Assembly: GCA_004556755.1 (NCBI GenBank)
Contig: SFFW01000016.1
Span: 1-49,000 of the forward strand
DNA length: 49,000 nt
From: Clostridiales bacterium
GTDB lineage: Bacteria; Bacillota; Clostridia; Oscillospirales; Oscillospiraceae
Direction: 5' to 3'
Shown here: positions 32,379-40,224 of the stretch, one piece after another
Layout of the letters: every line of letters starts with the position of its first letter
How positions within the stretch are numbered: position 1 is the stretch's first letter
The notes under the pieces: model-generated
Told to the model about the DNA's origin: nothing
The model's database searches: none
What the model saw: only the letters and a program-made list of their open reading frames with translations
Translations under genes and position numbers: made by a program

Positions 32379-33050
32379 TTGTCAAATTCAGATAAGCAGA
32401 AGCTGCGTCTGCTCGATACGAAGCTGGGCAAGAGAAACACGAGGATAATGATAATCTGTGCCGTCATCATGCTGGCGTCCGTACTCCTGCACGACGTTGA
32501 CCACGTTATCCAGGCAAACCGCTGGAGCTACAACATACCGCTGTCGCTGTGGGCGCTGAATCTCATAGTGTACGTTCTGCCCGTGGTGTCGATATTCCTT
32601 GCAAAGAGCCGCAGAATGAGCGCAACGCTGGTGTGCTGCCTCGGCGGTATCGTCACGAGCCTTTCGTTCGTGGTGCTTCACTGCTTCGGTTCGTCGAGCG
32701 GACTTAACTGGGGCATTTGGAACTACACCTATTTCGAGCTTATGCAGGGCGGTACCTTCCTCGTTGACGGTCAGTACATTGAGGTCGCAGCGGGCGGCAT
32801 CACGAAGCTTGACTGGCTCCTGCTGTTCCACGTTCCTCTTTTCAGCCTCCCGTGTTCGGGAATATCCTTCATCAAGTACCTTGATATAAGAAAGGCGGTC
32901 AAGACTGGCATTAAGACCACACTGGGGATTCCCCTCGGTGTGGTCTGTTTTTTGACAATATCACTTGACAAAATGGCAAGTTGTGATATAATAATAGAGG
33001 CTATTAAATCAATAGCACAGAAAGGAGTGCCACTATGGGAAAGGAATTAG
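32379..33050 (+). CDS. Small polytopic membrane protein, C-terminus probably altered by insertion
   Basis: 223 residues from a TTG start at 32379, with AAGGAGAG 7 bases upstream. Four or five hydrophobic helices are visible (IMIICAVIMLASVLLH, LWALNLIVYVLPVVSIFLA, ATLVCCLGGIVTSLSFVVL and WLLLFHVPLFSLPCSG), and a HDVDHV motif follows the first helix. I do not recognise the family. After about residue 178 the frame crosses a perfect hairpin and then the promoter of the next gene, and it ends inside the XRE coding region. The last 45 residues are thus probably not native, which suggests that an element inserted near the original stop codon. Confidence 0.6.
   Translation: MSNSDKQKLRLLDTKLGKRNTRIMIICAVIMLASVLLHDVDHVIQANRWSYNIPLSLWALNLIVYVLPVVSIFLAKSRRMSATLVCCLGGIVTSLSFVVLHCFGSSSGLNWGIWNYTYFELMQGGTFLVDGQYIEVAAGGITKLDWLLLFHVPLFSLPCSGISFIKYLDIRKAVKTGIKTTLGIPLGVVCFLTISLDKMASCDIIIEAIKSIAQKGVPLWERN
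32914..32953 (+). terminator. Terminator-like hairpin inside the membrane protein frame
   Basis: Arms 32914-32922 and 32938-32946 (9 bp, perfect) enclose a GGGG/CCCC inner stem and are followed by GTTTTTTG. It reads as a rho-independent terminator yet is crossed by an open frame. Confidence 0.7.
32965..32992 (+). promoter_or_regulatory. Strong sigma-A promoter of the XRE gene
   Basis: Consensus TTGACA (32965-32970) and consensus TATAAT (32987-32992) with a 16-bp spacer. A second TTGACA lies at 32952. ACTTG (32963-32967) and CAAGT form an inverted repeat across the spacer, a likely site for autoregulation. Confidence 0.8.
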
Positions 33051-33346
33051 GTTCACGCATAACCGAAACTTTGCAAAGACGTGGAATGACACAAAAAGAA
33101 TTGGCAGGACGAATTGGAGTAACGGAGGCAGTAATGTCCAGATATGTTTCCGGCGATAGAGAGCCAAAACCAGATGTGTTGGCGAATATCGCTACTGCTC
33201 TCCATACCACATCTGATTTCTTGCTTGGTATTGAATGTGAAGAATTCGACCATCCCAGAATTCGCCGTCTGATTGCACGAAACGCATCTTCAATGACTGA
33301 GCAGGAAAAAAGAGAGCTGATTAACGCATTGTTCGGGGAGGAGTAA
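33035..33346 (+). CDS. XRE-family HTH regulator
   Basis: 103 residues. An N-terminal lambda-repressor-type helix-turn-helix covers about 6-65: LQRRGMTQKELAGRIGVTEA, VMSRYVSGDREPKPDVLANI, ALHTTSDFLLG. The C-terminal tail is charged (MTEQEKRELINALFGEE). It has a good AGAAAGGAGTG site and a consensus promoter. Such regulators of phages and integrative elements pair with an ImmA/IrrE protease that cleaves them on DNA damage; here the next gene is the broken remnant of exactly that protease, so repression may now be unrelieved. Confidence 0.9.
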   Translation: MGKELGSRITETLQRRGMTQKELAGRIGVTEAVMSRYVSGDREPKPDVLANIATALHTTSDFLLGIECEEFDHPRIRRLIARNASSMTEQEKRELINALFGEE

Positions 33347-33348
33347 TA

Positions 33349-33492
33349 TTGGGAATTTCTTTATCACACGCAAGATATGAGGAAATCAAGCAGATTGTTG
33401 TTGATTTATTCGTAAAACACGATGTCTCCTGTGTGCCTGTTGCAAAAACAAAAATCACCGACCAATCTGATTGTGTGCGGCAGGCACGTTGA
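33349..33492 (+). pseudogene. ImmA/IrrE metallopeptidase, N-terminal remnant
   Basis: From a TTG at 33349 the frame reads MGISLSHARYEEIKQIVVDL then FVKHDVSCVPV, which resembles the start of ImmA/IrrE proteases found behind XRE regulators. It then changes to unrelated sequence and stops after 47 codons. The HExxH zinc site and the rest of the protein are missing, so the gene is dead. The break lies at about 33437-33445. Confidence 0.6.
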
Positions 33493-33565
33493 TGAATTGG
33501 ATATTTATGATAATGTTCATTATTATCCGTCCTTTTCGCAAAGATGGAAGGAGCGTGCTGTGTAA
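33422..33565 (+). pseudogene. C-terminal fragment of an unidentified gene
   Basis: In another frame the segment encodes NLIVCGRHVDELDIYDNV and then HYYPSFSQRWKERAV before TAA at 33563-33565. It has ordinary protein-like composition and ends in a TAATG overlap with the next gene, as expected for the natural upstream neighbour of that gene. The N-terminal part has been lost at the junction with the ImmA remnant. Confidence 0.45.
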
Positions 33566-33939
33566 TGGGTAGCAGAGGTTCTTTCCTTGAAAGCGGTGGT
33601 TTTAGCACACCCGCAAGATGGCATACTGTTGATTATATTGATGGGATTAAGGTTTTAGCACCTAAAGACCCAAAGGCAAGTATTAGCTTACCGGAGCGTT
33701 CCAATACTCCGGGAACAGCTTATGTTTCGTATCGGAAAGACGGAACTTTTGACCAGTACATTGTGTTCGATGCAAATAGAATGCCTGTTTACCGTATTGA
33801 TTATGGAATGCACAGAGGCAAGAAAACTTTGCACATCCATTGCTACAAAAATGGAAATGCACTACCAAATCCGCCAGACTTGAAAAAAGGCGACCCATTA
33901 TATGAAAAACACAAACGATTATTTAAGGGTGTTAAATGA
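33565..33939 (+). CDS. Putative phage-type toxin-like protein
   Basis: 124 residues from the ATG at 33565 (GGAAGGAGCG upstream). It begins MGSRGSFLESGGFSTP, has SLPERSNTPGTAYVSYRKDG in the middle, and ends with IDYGMHRGKKTLHIHCYKNG and YEKHKRLFKGVK. There is no signal peptide or membrane helix. I recall similar short proteins in Firmicutes prophages near head genes, but I cannot name a family with certainty. The conserved Arg, Tyr and paired His residues would suit a nuclease-like toxin. The stop overlaps a start of the next gene, as in toxin-immunity pairs. Function is inferred from layout only. Confidence 0.45.
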   Translation: MGSRGSFLESGGFSTPARWHTVDYIDGIKVLAPKDPKASISLPERSNTPGTAYVSYRKDGTFDQYIVFDANRMPVYRIDYGMHRGKKTLHIHCYKNGNALPNPPDLKKGDPLYEKHKRLFKGVK

Positions 33940-33953
33940 TGCAAGGAATTACA

Positions 33954-34232
33954 ATGAATGAATTATATGAGTTAATCTCTCACTGTCATGATGCAGAATT
34001 TGAGTATGGTGGAACCACTTACGTGTTACAGCCAGAGGTTAATGACAACAAGCCTTATCTTGTAATTTGGGATTGCACACCGGACGCAGCAAAATGCATC
34101 GCCAAACACGACACTGAGGCTGAGGGTGATATTCCGCAATCCGTTATCGATGCAGTTCTTTCAGAAAAATGTTTTAATGGCAAATCCTTTAAGGAAATAG
34201 AGCAAGAGATTACGGTCACTGTGATTTATTAA
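33954..34232 (+). CDS. Putative immunity-like partner protein
   Basis: 92 residues from the ATG at 33954, which has AAGGA 7 bases upstream; an earlier ATG at 33936 overlaps the preceding stop. The protein is small and acidic (MNELYELISHCHDAEFEYGG, YLVIWDCTPDAAKCIAKHD, EIEQEITVTVIY) with mixed strands and helices and no known motif. Small acidic proteins directly behind basic toxin-like genes often neutralise them. This role is inferred from position and charge. Confidence 0.45.
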   Translation: MNELYELISHCHDAEFEYGGTTYVLQPEVNDNKPYLVIWDCTPDAAKCIAKHDTEAEGDIPQSVIDAVLSEKCFNGKSFKEIEQEITVTVIY

Positions 34233-34243
34233 GCACATAGAAA

Positions 34244-34288
34244 AAAGACCACACAGCAGACATTGTAGTCTGTTGTGTGGTCTTTCTG
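34244..34288 (+). terminator. Terminator at the end of the AT-rich island
   Basis: An 18-bp stem (34244-34261 with 34268-34285, one G-T pair) preceded by A residues and followed by TTTCTGTT. Its outer arms repeat those of the hairpin at 32914. Confidence 0.85.
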
Positions 34289-34383
34289 TTGGCACCGCTT
34301 GAGGACGTCACTCAAAAATTATCGTTGTTTTCAATAATCCCTATGTGAACGCCCCAAACGCTGCGCCGTTTTTGACGTTTAGA

Positions 34384-35586
34384 TTACTTTTTGCAAACAA
34401 TGTCTCTGGTATCGCGGGCGATGACCAGCTCCTCATTGGTGGGGATGACAAAGACCTTGACCTTGGAGTCGGGAGTGGAGATGCACACGTCCTCGCCTCT
34501 CTTGGAGTTTGCCTCCTCGTCGATGGTGACGCCGAGGTAGCCGAAGTACTCGGCGATTGCGGCACGGGAACTCTTGGAGTTTTCGCCGACGCCTGCGGTG
34601 AACACGATGGCGTCAACGCCGTTCATTGCCGCAACGTAGGAGCCTGCGACCTTTGCGACCCAGTAGTGGAACATATCGAGAGCAAGCTGCGCTCTCTCGT
34701 TGCCCTCGGCTGCCGCATTGTCAAGATCACGGAAGTCGGAGGAGACGCCGGAAACGCCGAGAACGCCGGACTTCTTATTGAGGATGTTCAGCATTTCGTC
34801 GATGCCGATGCCGTACTTGTTCATAATAAACTGGATAACGCCGGCGTCGAGATCGCCGCAGCGGGTACCCATGGGCAGACCGACCAGGGGAGTGAAGCCC
34901 ATGGAGGTGTCGATGCACTTGCCGCCGTCGATGGCTGCGATGGAGCTGCCGTTACCCATGTGGCAGGAGACGATCTTCAGCTCCTCGATGGGCTTGCCCA
35001 TAAGCTCTGCGCAGCGGCCGGAAACGTAGCGGTGGGAGGTGCCGTGGAAACCGTAGCGGCGGATGCCGTCGTTTTCGTAGTATTCGTAAGGAACTGCATA
35101 CATGAAGGCCTTGCCGGGCATAGTCTGATGGAAGGCGGTGTCGAATACGCCGACCATGGGAACGTCGCCCATGACCTCACGGCAGGCATTGATGCCGGTG
35201 ATGTTTGCGGGGTTGTGCAGGGGAGCGAAGGGAGTGCATTCCTCGAGGGCTGCCATGACCTCGTCGGTGATAAGCACGGAGGAAGCGAACTTCTCGCCGC
35301 CGTGAACGACACGGTGACCGACAGCGTCGATCTCCTTCATGGAGGACACGACACCGTATTCCTCGCTGGTGAGCTTCTCGATGACAGCGGCTATTGCCTC
35401 GGCATGGGTGGGAAGGGGGATATCCTCGTTGAATACGGGCTTATCGCCGACGAGGGGGCTGTGCTTGAGATGACCGTCGATGCCGATACGCTCGCAGAGA
35501 CCCTTTGCCATTACCTTTTCGGTCTCCATGTCGATGAGCTGATACTTGAGGGAGGAGCTGCCTGCGTTGATAACAAGAATCTTCAT
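34384..35586 (-). CDS. ackA: Acetate kinase
   Basis: 400 residues, standard length. It makes ATP and acetate from acetyl phosphate and ADP, the last step of acetate fermentation. It begins MKILVINAGSSSLKYQLID, and contains the conserved HRVVHGGEKFASS, AFHQTMPGKAFMYAVP and RYGFHGTSHRYVS with SCHMGNGSSIAAIDGGK. An AAAGGAAT site precedes the ATG. Phosphotransacetylase (pta) is not adjacent. The neighbour across the divergent promoter region, tmcAL, uses acetate and ATP for tRNA acetylation. Confidence 0.97.
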   Translation of the reverse strand: MKILVINAGSSSLKYQLIDMETEKVMAKGLCERIGIDGHLKHSPLVGDKPVFNEDIPLPTHAEAIAAVIEKLTSEEYGVVSSMKEIDAVGHRVVHGGEKFASSVLITDEVMAALEECTPFAPLHNPANITGINACREVMGDVPMVGVFDTAFHQTMPGKAFMYAVPYEYYENDGIRRYGFHGTSHRYVSGRCAELMGKPIEELKIVSCHMGNGSSIAAIDGGKCIDTSMGFTPLVGLPMGTRCGDLDAGVIQFIMNKYGIGIDEMLNILNKKSGVLGVSGVSSDFRDLDNAAAEGNERAQLALDMFHYWVAKVAGSYVAAMNGVDAIVFTAGVGENSKSSRAAIAEYFGYLGVTIDEEANSKRGEDVCISTPDSKVKVFVIPTNEELVIARDTRDIVCKK

Positions 35587-35645
35587 TACAAAATTCCTTT
35601 CTTATTGTAAAAATACGAGTTTAACTGTATAATTGTTACCAAACT

Positions 35646-35673
35646 ATTTTAATACATTTTGCACAAAAAGCAA
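35646..35673 (-). promoter_or_regulatory. Possible ackA promoter
   Basis: Minus strand TTGCTT (35673-35668) and TAAAAT (35651-35646), 16-bp spacer, about 60 bp before the start codon. Confidence 0.35.
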
Positions 35674-35696
35674 GGATTTTTTAAGGAGACGGAGAA

Positions 35697-36899
35697 TTGA
35701 AGGTAATCGGTATAGTCGGGGAGTATAATCCCTTTCATTTCGGACATGCCTATCATATTGAAGAAAGCCGCAAAGCCGCAGGGGAGGACAGTGCCGTCGT
35801 GTGCGTCATGTCCGGCGATTTCGTGCAGCGTGGCGAGGCTGCGCTGTACTCAAAATTTGCAAGAGCGGAGGCTGCCTGCCGCAGCGGAGCCGACCTCGTG
35901 CTTGAGCTGCCGCTGCCGTGGTCGCTGTCGTCGGCGGAGGGCTTTGCGAGAGGTGCGCTCGGCATACTCGGCAACCTCGGTATCGTCGATACGCTGTCCT
36001 TCGGATCGGAGTGCGGCTCTGCTGATGCGCTCTCCCGCACGGCGGAGCTGCTTTTAAAGCACGAAACGGACGAGCGCATTCGCCGTGAACTTAAAGAAAA
36101 CGAGGGCATCAGCTTTGCCGCCGCAAGGCAGCGTGCGCTTGCGCATTTTGACGGGGACTTAGCCTTGCTTTTGGAGTCGCCGAACAACATCCTCGGCGTC
36201 GAATATATAAAGGCAATATACGAGCAGAGCCTTGACATTACGCCCGTGACCGTGATGCGCCTCGGTGCAGGTCACGACGCTCATGGGGACGCACTGCCAC
36301 GCTCTGCGTCCGAGATACGCAGACGGATAAAAGCAAAGAACGACGCAGACGGGGACATTCCCGCAGCGGCGCTTGAGGTGTACGAGCGTGAGCGCAGGCT
36401 TGGGAGAGGTCCCGTATTTACCGATGCGCTTGAGATCGCAGCGCTCTCACGGCTCAGGATGCTGCCGAAGGAGGCGTTTGCGCTGCTGCCCGACTGCGGC
36501 GAGGGGCTTTCGGACCGCATAGCCGCAGCGGTTTCCGAGGAGTCGAGCCTTGATGCGATCGCCGCCGCCGCAAAATCAAAGCGCTATGCCTTGAGCCGCA
36601 TACGCAGGATACTCATGTGTGCGTCCCTCGGCGTGCGCAAGGGAGCGGCGCTTGACCTTCCGCCGTATGCAAGGGTGCTGGCGGCAAACGAAACCGGCTG
36701 CCGCCTGCTTAAAGAGGCAAAGGACAAGGGACGCATACCGATACTCACAAAGCCCGCAGCGGTGAAATCCCTCGGCACGGAGAGCCTAAAGCTCTTTAAG
36801 CTCGGCTCCGACGCTCACGATTTTTACGTCCTCGGCTACGCTGCGAGGGAGGAGCGCAGAGGCGGCACCGACTGGCGTCAAAGTCCGAAAATTTTGTAA
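35697..36899 (+). CDS. tmcAL: tRNA(Met) cytidine acetate ligase
   Basis: 400 residues from a TTG start behind AAGGAGAC. TmcAL (YlbM) forms acetyl-adenylate from acetate and ATP and acetylates C34 of elongator tRNA-Met. The nucleotidyltransferase signature is IVGEYNPFHFGHAYHIEES (HxGH), followed by VMSGDFVQRGEAAL, LELPLPWSLSSAEGFA and SPNNILGVEYI. The C-terminal half is helical with few fixed residues. Many Firmicutes keep this gene beside ackA, and both handle acetate. Confidence 0.94.
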   Translation: MKVIGIVGEYNPFHFGHAYHIEESRKAAGEDSAVVCVMSGDFVQRGEAALYSKFARAEAACRSGADLVLELPLPWSLSSAEGFARGALGILGNLGIVDTLSFGSECGSADALSRTAELLLKHETDERIRRELKENEGISFAAARQRALAHFDGDLALLLESPNNILGVEYIKAIYEQSLDITPVTVMRLGAGHDAHGDALPRSASEIRRRIKAKNDADGDIPAAALEVYERERRLGRGPVFTDALEIAALSRLRMLPKEAFALLPDCGEGLSDRIAAAVSEESSLDAIAAAAKSKRYALSRIRRILMCASLGVRKGAALDLPPYARVLAANETGCRLLKEAKDKGRIPILTKPAAVKSLGTESLKLFKLGSDAHDFYVLGYAAREERRGGTDWRQSPKIL

Positions 36900-36961
36900 A
36901 TGAAACATTTTCGTATTTGTACCGTCAAATAAGCAGATACTCAAACTTGAGGAGGGACGGT

Positions 36962-38707
36962 ATGAAACGATTTGCTGTAATGCTCGTGTGTGCTGCGATG
37001 CTCATTGGGCTGATCGCTTTGACGGCGCCTGAGAAGGAAGAGGGTAAAACGCCTGCCGCGGCATACGCCCCGCAGGACTATTCGCAGGTCTACGCTGCGA
37101 TAAAAAGCGCAAGACCGAACAATGTCGGACTCTTTGCGAAAACCGGTCTCGCCGGCGATGCGATGATAAACGAGACGTCGGGGCAGGATCACTCAAGCAC
37201 AAACGTTCAGGTCGAGGGCATCGACGAGGGTGACCTCGTAAAGACCGACGGCGAATACATCTACGCAATAAGCGGCAACAGCCTTCTGATATTCAAGGTG
37301 CAGGACGGCAAGGCGGATAGGCTTTGCAGCCTTGACTTGTCTGCGGTCTGCGGCGAAAACTTCTACGCATATGAGCTGTACGTTCTCGGCGACACTATCG
37401 CCGTCACGGGAGCGACGTCGAGTGACGATGTCACCTACGGCAGAGACCTCTCCGCAAGTGTGTATGTTTTCGACATCGGCAGCCGCACCGCACCGAAGCT
37501 TTCGGGTTCCGCCTCGCAGGACGGCTACTTCGTCTCAAGCAGACTGTACGACGGGAAGCTTTACCTCGTTTCGGCCTATTACATTTACGGCGACATATCG
37601 GAAGACGATCCGGTGAGCTACATTCCGAGAATAAGCGAAAACGGCAAGGACTCGCTCATGCCGTGCAGCTGCATCTGCATCATGCCTGGAGAGCCGGAGG
37701 CGGTGTACTGCGTCGCCGGAGCCTATGACGCAAGGACCGCCAAAAACCTCGGCGGCGTAAGCGTTTTGGGCGGAGGCGACACCGTGAGCATGAGCCCGGA
37801 TAACCTTTATGTTGCGGCGGCCCGCTACTCGGAGGAGACCGTCAACGGCTACGCCGAGGACCAGTATTACGTTGAGGAGCTTAAAAACGAGCAAAGCACC
37901 GTCATCTGCCGCATATCGCTTGACGGACTTAAAGAGAGCGGCTGCGTCACCGTGCCGGGCATCCTCGACGGTCAGTTTGCTATGGACGAGTACGACGGTA
38001 TGCTGCGTGTCGTGACCTGCAACGACAGTCAGCGCTACAAGGTATACACCGACACAAAGCGGGGCTTTGTGAACTACGAATGGGGCGAGGACCGGACATC
38101 GGAAAATGCGCTCTACATCTTTGACGGGAACATGAAGCTGCTCTCGTCTGTCGAAGGGCTTGCCAAGGGCGAATACGTCCGCTCGGTGCGCTTTGACGGG
38201 GACTATGCATACTTCTGCACCTTCCGTCAGGTCGATCCGCTGTTTGCCGTCTGCCTGAGCGACCCTAAGGATCCGACGATACAGAGCGAATACAAGATAA
38301 GCGGCTTCTCGGAATACCTGCACCCGTGGTCGGACGGGCTGCTGTTCGGTCTCGGCAACGAGGCGGAGGAGGACGGCGACACGGTAACGACGACCGGACT
38401 CAAGCTCGTGATGTTCGATGTTTCCGATAAGGCGGACGTGAGCGCAGAGCATACGCTGTTTATCGAGGGGTGGTACTCGGAGTCGCTGTACGACCACAAT
38501 GCTCTGCTCGTATCGCCGGAGCGTGGGATCATCGGCTTTACGGTCGATAACGAATACTGCCTGTACTCGTACTCCGACGAAAACGGCTTCGAGAAAACGC
38601 TCGGCGTTCCGTTAGACAATGCCCTCTGCGGCGCAAGGGGACTGTATATCGGAGACTGGCTGTACGTCGTCTGCGGCGACACGGTGGTTTCAAGCCCGCT
38701 GAATTGA
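36962..38707 (+). CDS. Secreted beta-propeller domain protein
   Basis: 581 residues from the ATG at 36962 behind GAGGAGGGA; a longer in-frame start is less likely. An N-terminal hydrophobic stretch (about 5-22, AVMLVCAAMLIGLIALTA) is a signal peptide or anchor. The segment NVQVEGIDEGDLVKTDGEYI marks the beta-propeller domain family of archaea and Firmicutes, and repeated YxF/VFD-type blades follow to the end (YVFDIGSRTAPKL, LYIFDGNMKLLSS, MFDVSDKADV). No catalytic residues are evident. The role is unknown. It is followed by its own terminator. Confidence 0.8.
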   Translation: MKRFAVMLVCAAMLIGLIALTAPEKEEGKTPAAAYAPQDYSQVYAAIKSARPNNVGLFAKTGLAGDAMINETSGQDHSSTNVQVEGIDEGDLVKTDGEYIYAISGNSLLIFKVQDGKADRLCSLDLSAVCGENFYAYELYVLGDTIAVTGATSSDDVTYGRDLSASVYVFDIGSRTAPKLSGSASQDGYFVSSRLYDGKLYLVSAYYIYGDISEDDPVSYIPRISENGKDSLMPCSCICIMPGEPEAVYCVAGAYDARTAKNLGGVSVLGGGDTVSMSPDNLYVAAARYSEETVNGYAEDQYYVEELKNEQSTVICRISLDGLKESGCVTVPGILDGQFAMDEYDGMLRVVTCNDSQRYKVYTDTKRGFVNYEWGEDRTSENALYIFDGNMKLLSSVEGLAKGEYVRSVRFDGDYAYFCTFRQVDPLFAVCLSDPKDPTIQSEYKISGFSEYLHPWSDGLLFGLGNEAEEDGDTVTTTGLKLVMFDVSDKADVSAEHTLFIEGWYSESLYDHNALLVSPERGIIGFTVDNEYCLYSYSDENGFEKTLGVPLDNALCGARGLYIGDWLYVVCGDTVVSSPLN

Positions 38708-38709
38708 TC

Positions 38710-38742
38710 AAAAAAGTCCGTGTGAGAACACGGACTTTTTTT
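38710..38742 (+). terminator. Terminator after the beta-propeller gene
   Basis: Stem arms 38711-38723 and 38728-38740 around a GAGA loop, with A and T tracts on either side, starting 3 bp after the stop. Confidence 0.9.
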
Positions 38743-38771
38743 CTTTTTTGTAAAGTTGGTGCTTATAAGGC

Positions 38772-38799
38772 TTGCATAATCCCGAAGGTCGGTTATAAT
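38772..38799 (+). promoter_or_regulatory. Predicted sigma-A promoter of murT-gatD
   Basis: TTGCAT (38772-38777) and consensus TATAAT (38794-38799), 16-bp spacer, 36 bp before murT. Confidence 0.65.
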
Positions 38800-38835
38800 A
38801 AAATAATCGACCAAAAACAGGACGAGGAGATACAC

Positions 38836-40224
38836 ATGAAAAAGAATCCGAGATTTTATATCGCTTTGTGGGTAAGCAAGGCCGTCATGCTGCTGCAAAG
38901 GCTGCTCGGCATGAATGCAAGCTACTTCCCCGGAAAGCTTGCGATAAAGCTGTGTCCCGACTTCCTCGGACGCATAGATAAGCCCGGCACCGTCATAACC
39001 GTGACCGGAACCAACGGCAAAACGACCTGCTGCAACATGATAATCGACGTGCTTACGGCAAACGGCTGCGACGTTCTGAATAACCGTGCGGGGTCAAATA
39101 TCGACGCAGGTGTCGCAAGCTCGCTCATCGCCGCCGCATCATTGGGCGGTCACGTTAAGCAAAAGATCGCCGTTTTGGAGGTGGATGAGCGCAGCTCTCT
39201 GCGTATCTACCCTTACGTTCACCCCGACTACACCGTATGCACCAACCTGTTCCGTGACTCGATACAGCGCAACGCACACCCGGAGTTTATCTTCTCCGTC
39301 ATCGAGAAGGCGCTGCCCGACGACACGCACCTTATACTCAATGCGGACGATCCCATAAGCTTCAGACTCAAGCGCAATAACCCCCGCAGCTATTTCTCGA
39401 TAGCCCGTCTGCCGAGCGACCGTGAGGAGTGCATAAACATCATAAACGACGCAAGGGTATGCCCCGACTGCGGACACACCCCGGAGTACGAATATGTGCG
39501 CTACCACCACATAGGCAAAATGCACTGCCCGAATTGCGGGCTTTCGTCGCCGACGCCGGACTTCCTCGCTTCGCCCGACTTTGAGAACGGACGCTTTACC
39601 GTGCGCACCGCGGAGGGCGAGGAAAGCTACCCCATGATAAGTGGCAGCATATTTAACGTCTACAATCAGGTCACCACCGTTTCGCTCCTGCGCACCTTCG
39701 GACTGAGCTCGGAGAGCATTGCCGAGAGCTTTGAGCATATGCATATCGTAAAGAGCCGCTACACCAGCACGGAGGAGGACGGTATAAAGGTCGTGACGAA
39801 CATGACCAAGGGACAAAACCCCGTCGCCTGCTCCATCGTGTTCGACTATATGCGCTCCGAACCCGGCAGCAAGGAGATAATCCTGATGCTCGACGATGCG
39901 ACGTATAAAAAGACGACCGAGATAATGACGTGGATATACGACGCAGACTTTGAGCTTTTAAACGACGAGAGCATAAAGCGCATAGTCGCCTGCGGCGTCA
40001 GGACTAACGACTACCATCTGCGTCTGCTGCTTGCCGGCGTGCCGGAGGAGAAGATACGCTGCGTGCGGCTTGAGACGGATGCGCCGAAGGAGCTTTCGCT
40101 TTGCGGCACCGACAAGGTGTTCATACTCCACGACCTCACGACGCCGAAGCTCACGGCGAGCGTCAAAAGCGGCGTTATCGAGGAGATAAAGAAGAGGAAA
40201 GCGGAGGTAAGCCATGAAGATTGA
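38836..40224 (+). CDS. murT: MurT-like Mur ligase (DUF1727 type)
   Basis: 462 residues from the ATG at 38836 behind GAGGAGA. A Mur ligase: the ATP loop is TVTGTNGKTTCCNMIID (about 54-70), followed by NRAGSNIDAGVASSLI and VLEVDERSSLRIYPYV. A zinc ribbon typical of MurT lies near residues 209-236 (CPDCGH...CPNCGL). The C-terminal DUF1727 domain is present (TNMTKGQNPVACSIVFDYM). MurT with GatD amidates glutamate 2 of the peptidoglycan stem on lipid II. In the known enzymes an Asp of the motif DGxDxSWIWD completes the glutaminase triad; here the stretch reads KKTTEIMTWIYDADFE, so that Asp is not evident. It overlaps gatD by 11 bp. Confidence 0.82.
   Translation: MKKNPRFYIALWVSKAVMLLQRLLGMNASYFPGKLAIKLCPDFLGRIDKPGTVITVTGTNGKTTCCNMIIDVLTANGCDVLNNRAGSNIDAGVASSLIAAASLGGHVKQKIAVLEVDERSSLRIYPYVHPDYTVCTNLFRDSIQRNAHPEFIFSVIEKALPDDTHLILNADDPISFRLKRNNPRSYFSIARLPSDREECINIINDARVCPDCGHTPEYEYVRYHHIGKMHCPNCGLSSPTPDFLASPDFENGRFTVRTAEGEESYPMISGSIFNVYNQVTTVSLLRTFGLSSESIAESFEHMHIVKSRYTSTEEDGIKVVTNMTKGQNPVACSIVFDYMRSEPGSKEIILMLDDATYKKTTEIMTWIYDADFELLNDESIKRIVACGVRTNDYHLRLLLAGVPEEKIRCVRLETDAPKELSLCGTDKVFILHDLTTPKLTASVKSGVIEEIKKRKAEVSHED

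Larger units (their letters stand above)
32914..34288. mobile_element. AT-rich island with regulator, decayed ImmA and toxin/immunity-like pair
   Basis: The DNA here is visibly richer in A and T than both flanks. It begins and ends with hairpins that share the same arms, AGACCACAC and GTGTGGTCT (32914-32922/32938-32946 and 34246-34254/34275-34283). Inside are an XRE regulator, an ImmA/IrrE remnant, an out-of-frame gene fragment and a coupled two-gene pair, all on the plus strand. No integrase or transposase is visible. It looks like the residue of a phage or integrative element, inferred from content and composition. Confidence 0.55.

Noticed and set aside
34345..35610. Open frame of about 420 codons on the plus strand opposite acetate kinase
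   Set aside because: The opposite strand holds a complete, well-conserved ackA with a good ribosome binding site; the plus-strand frame has no motif or start signal.
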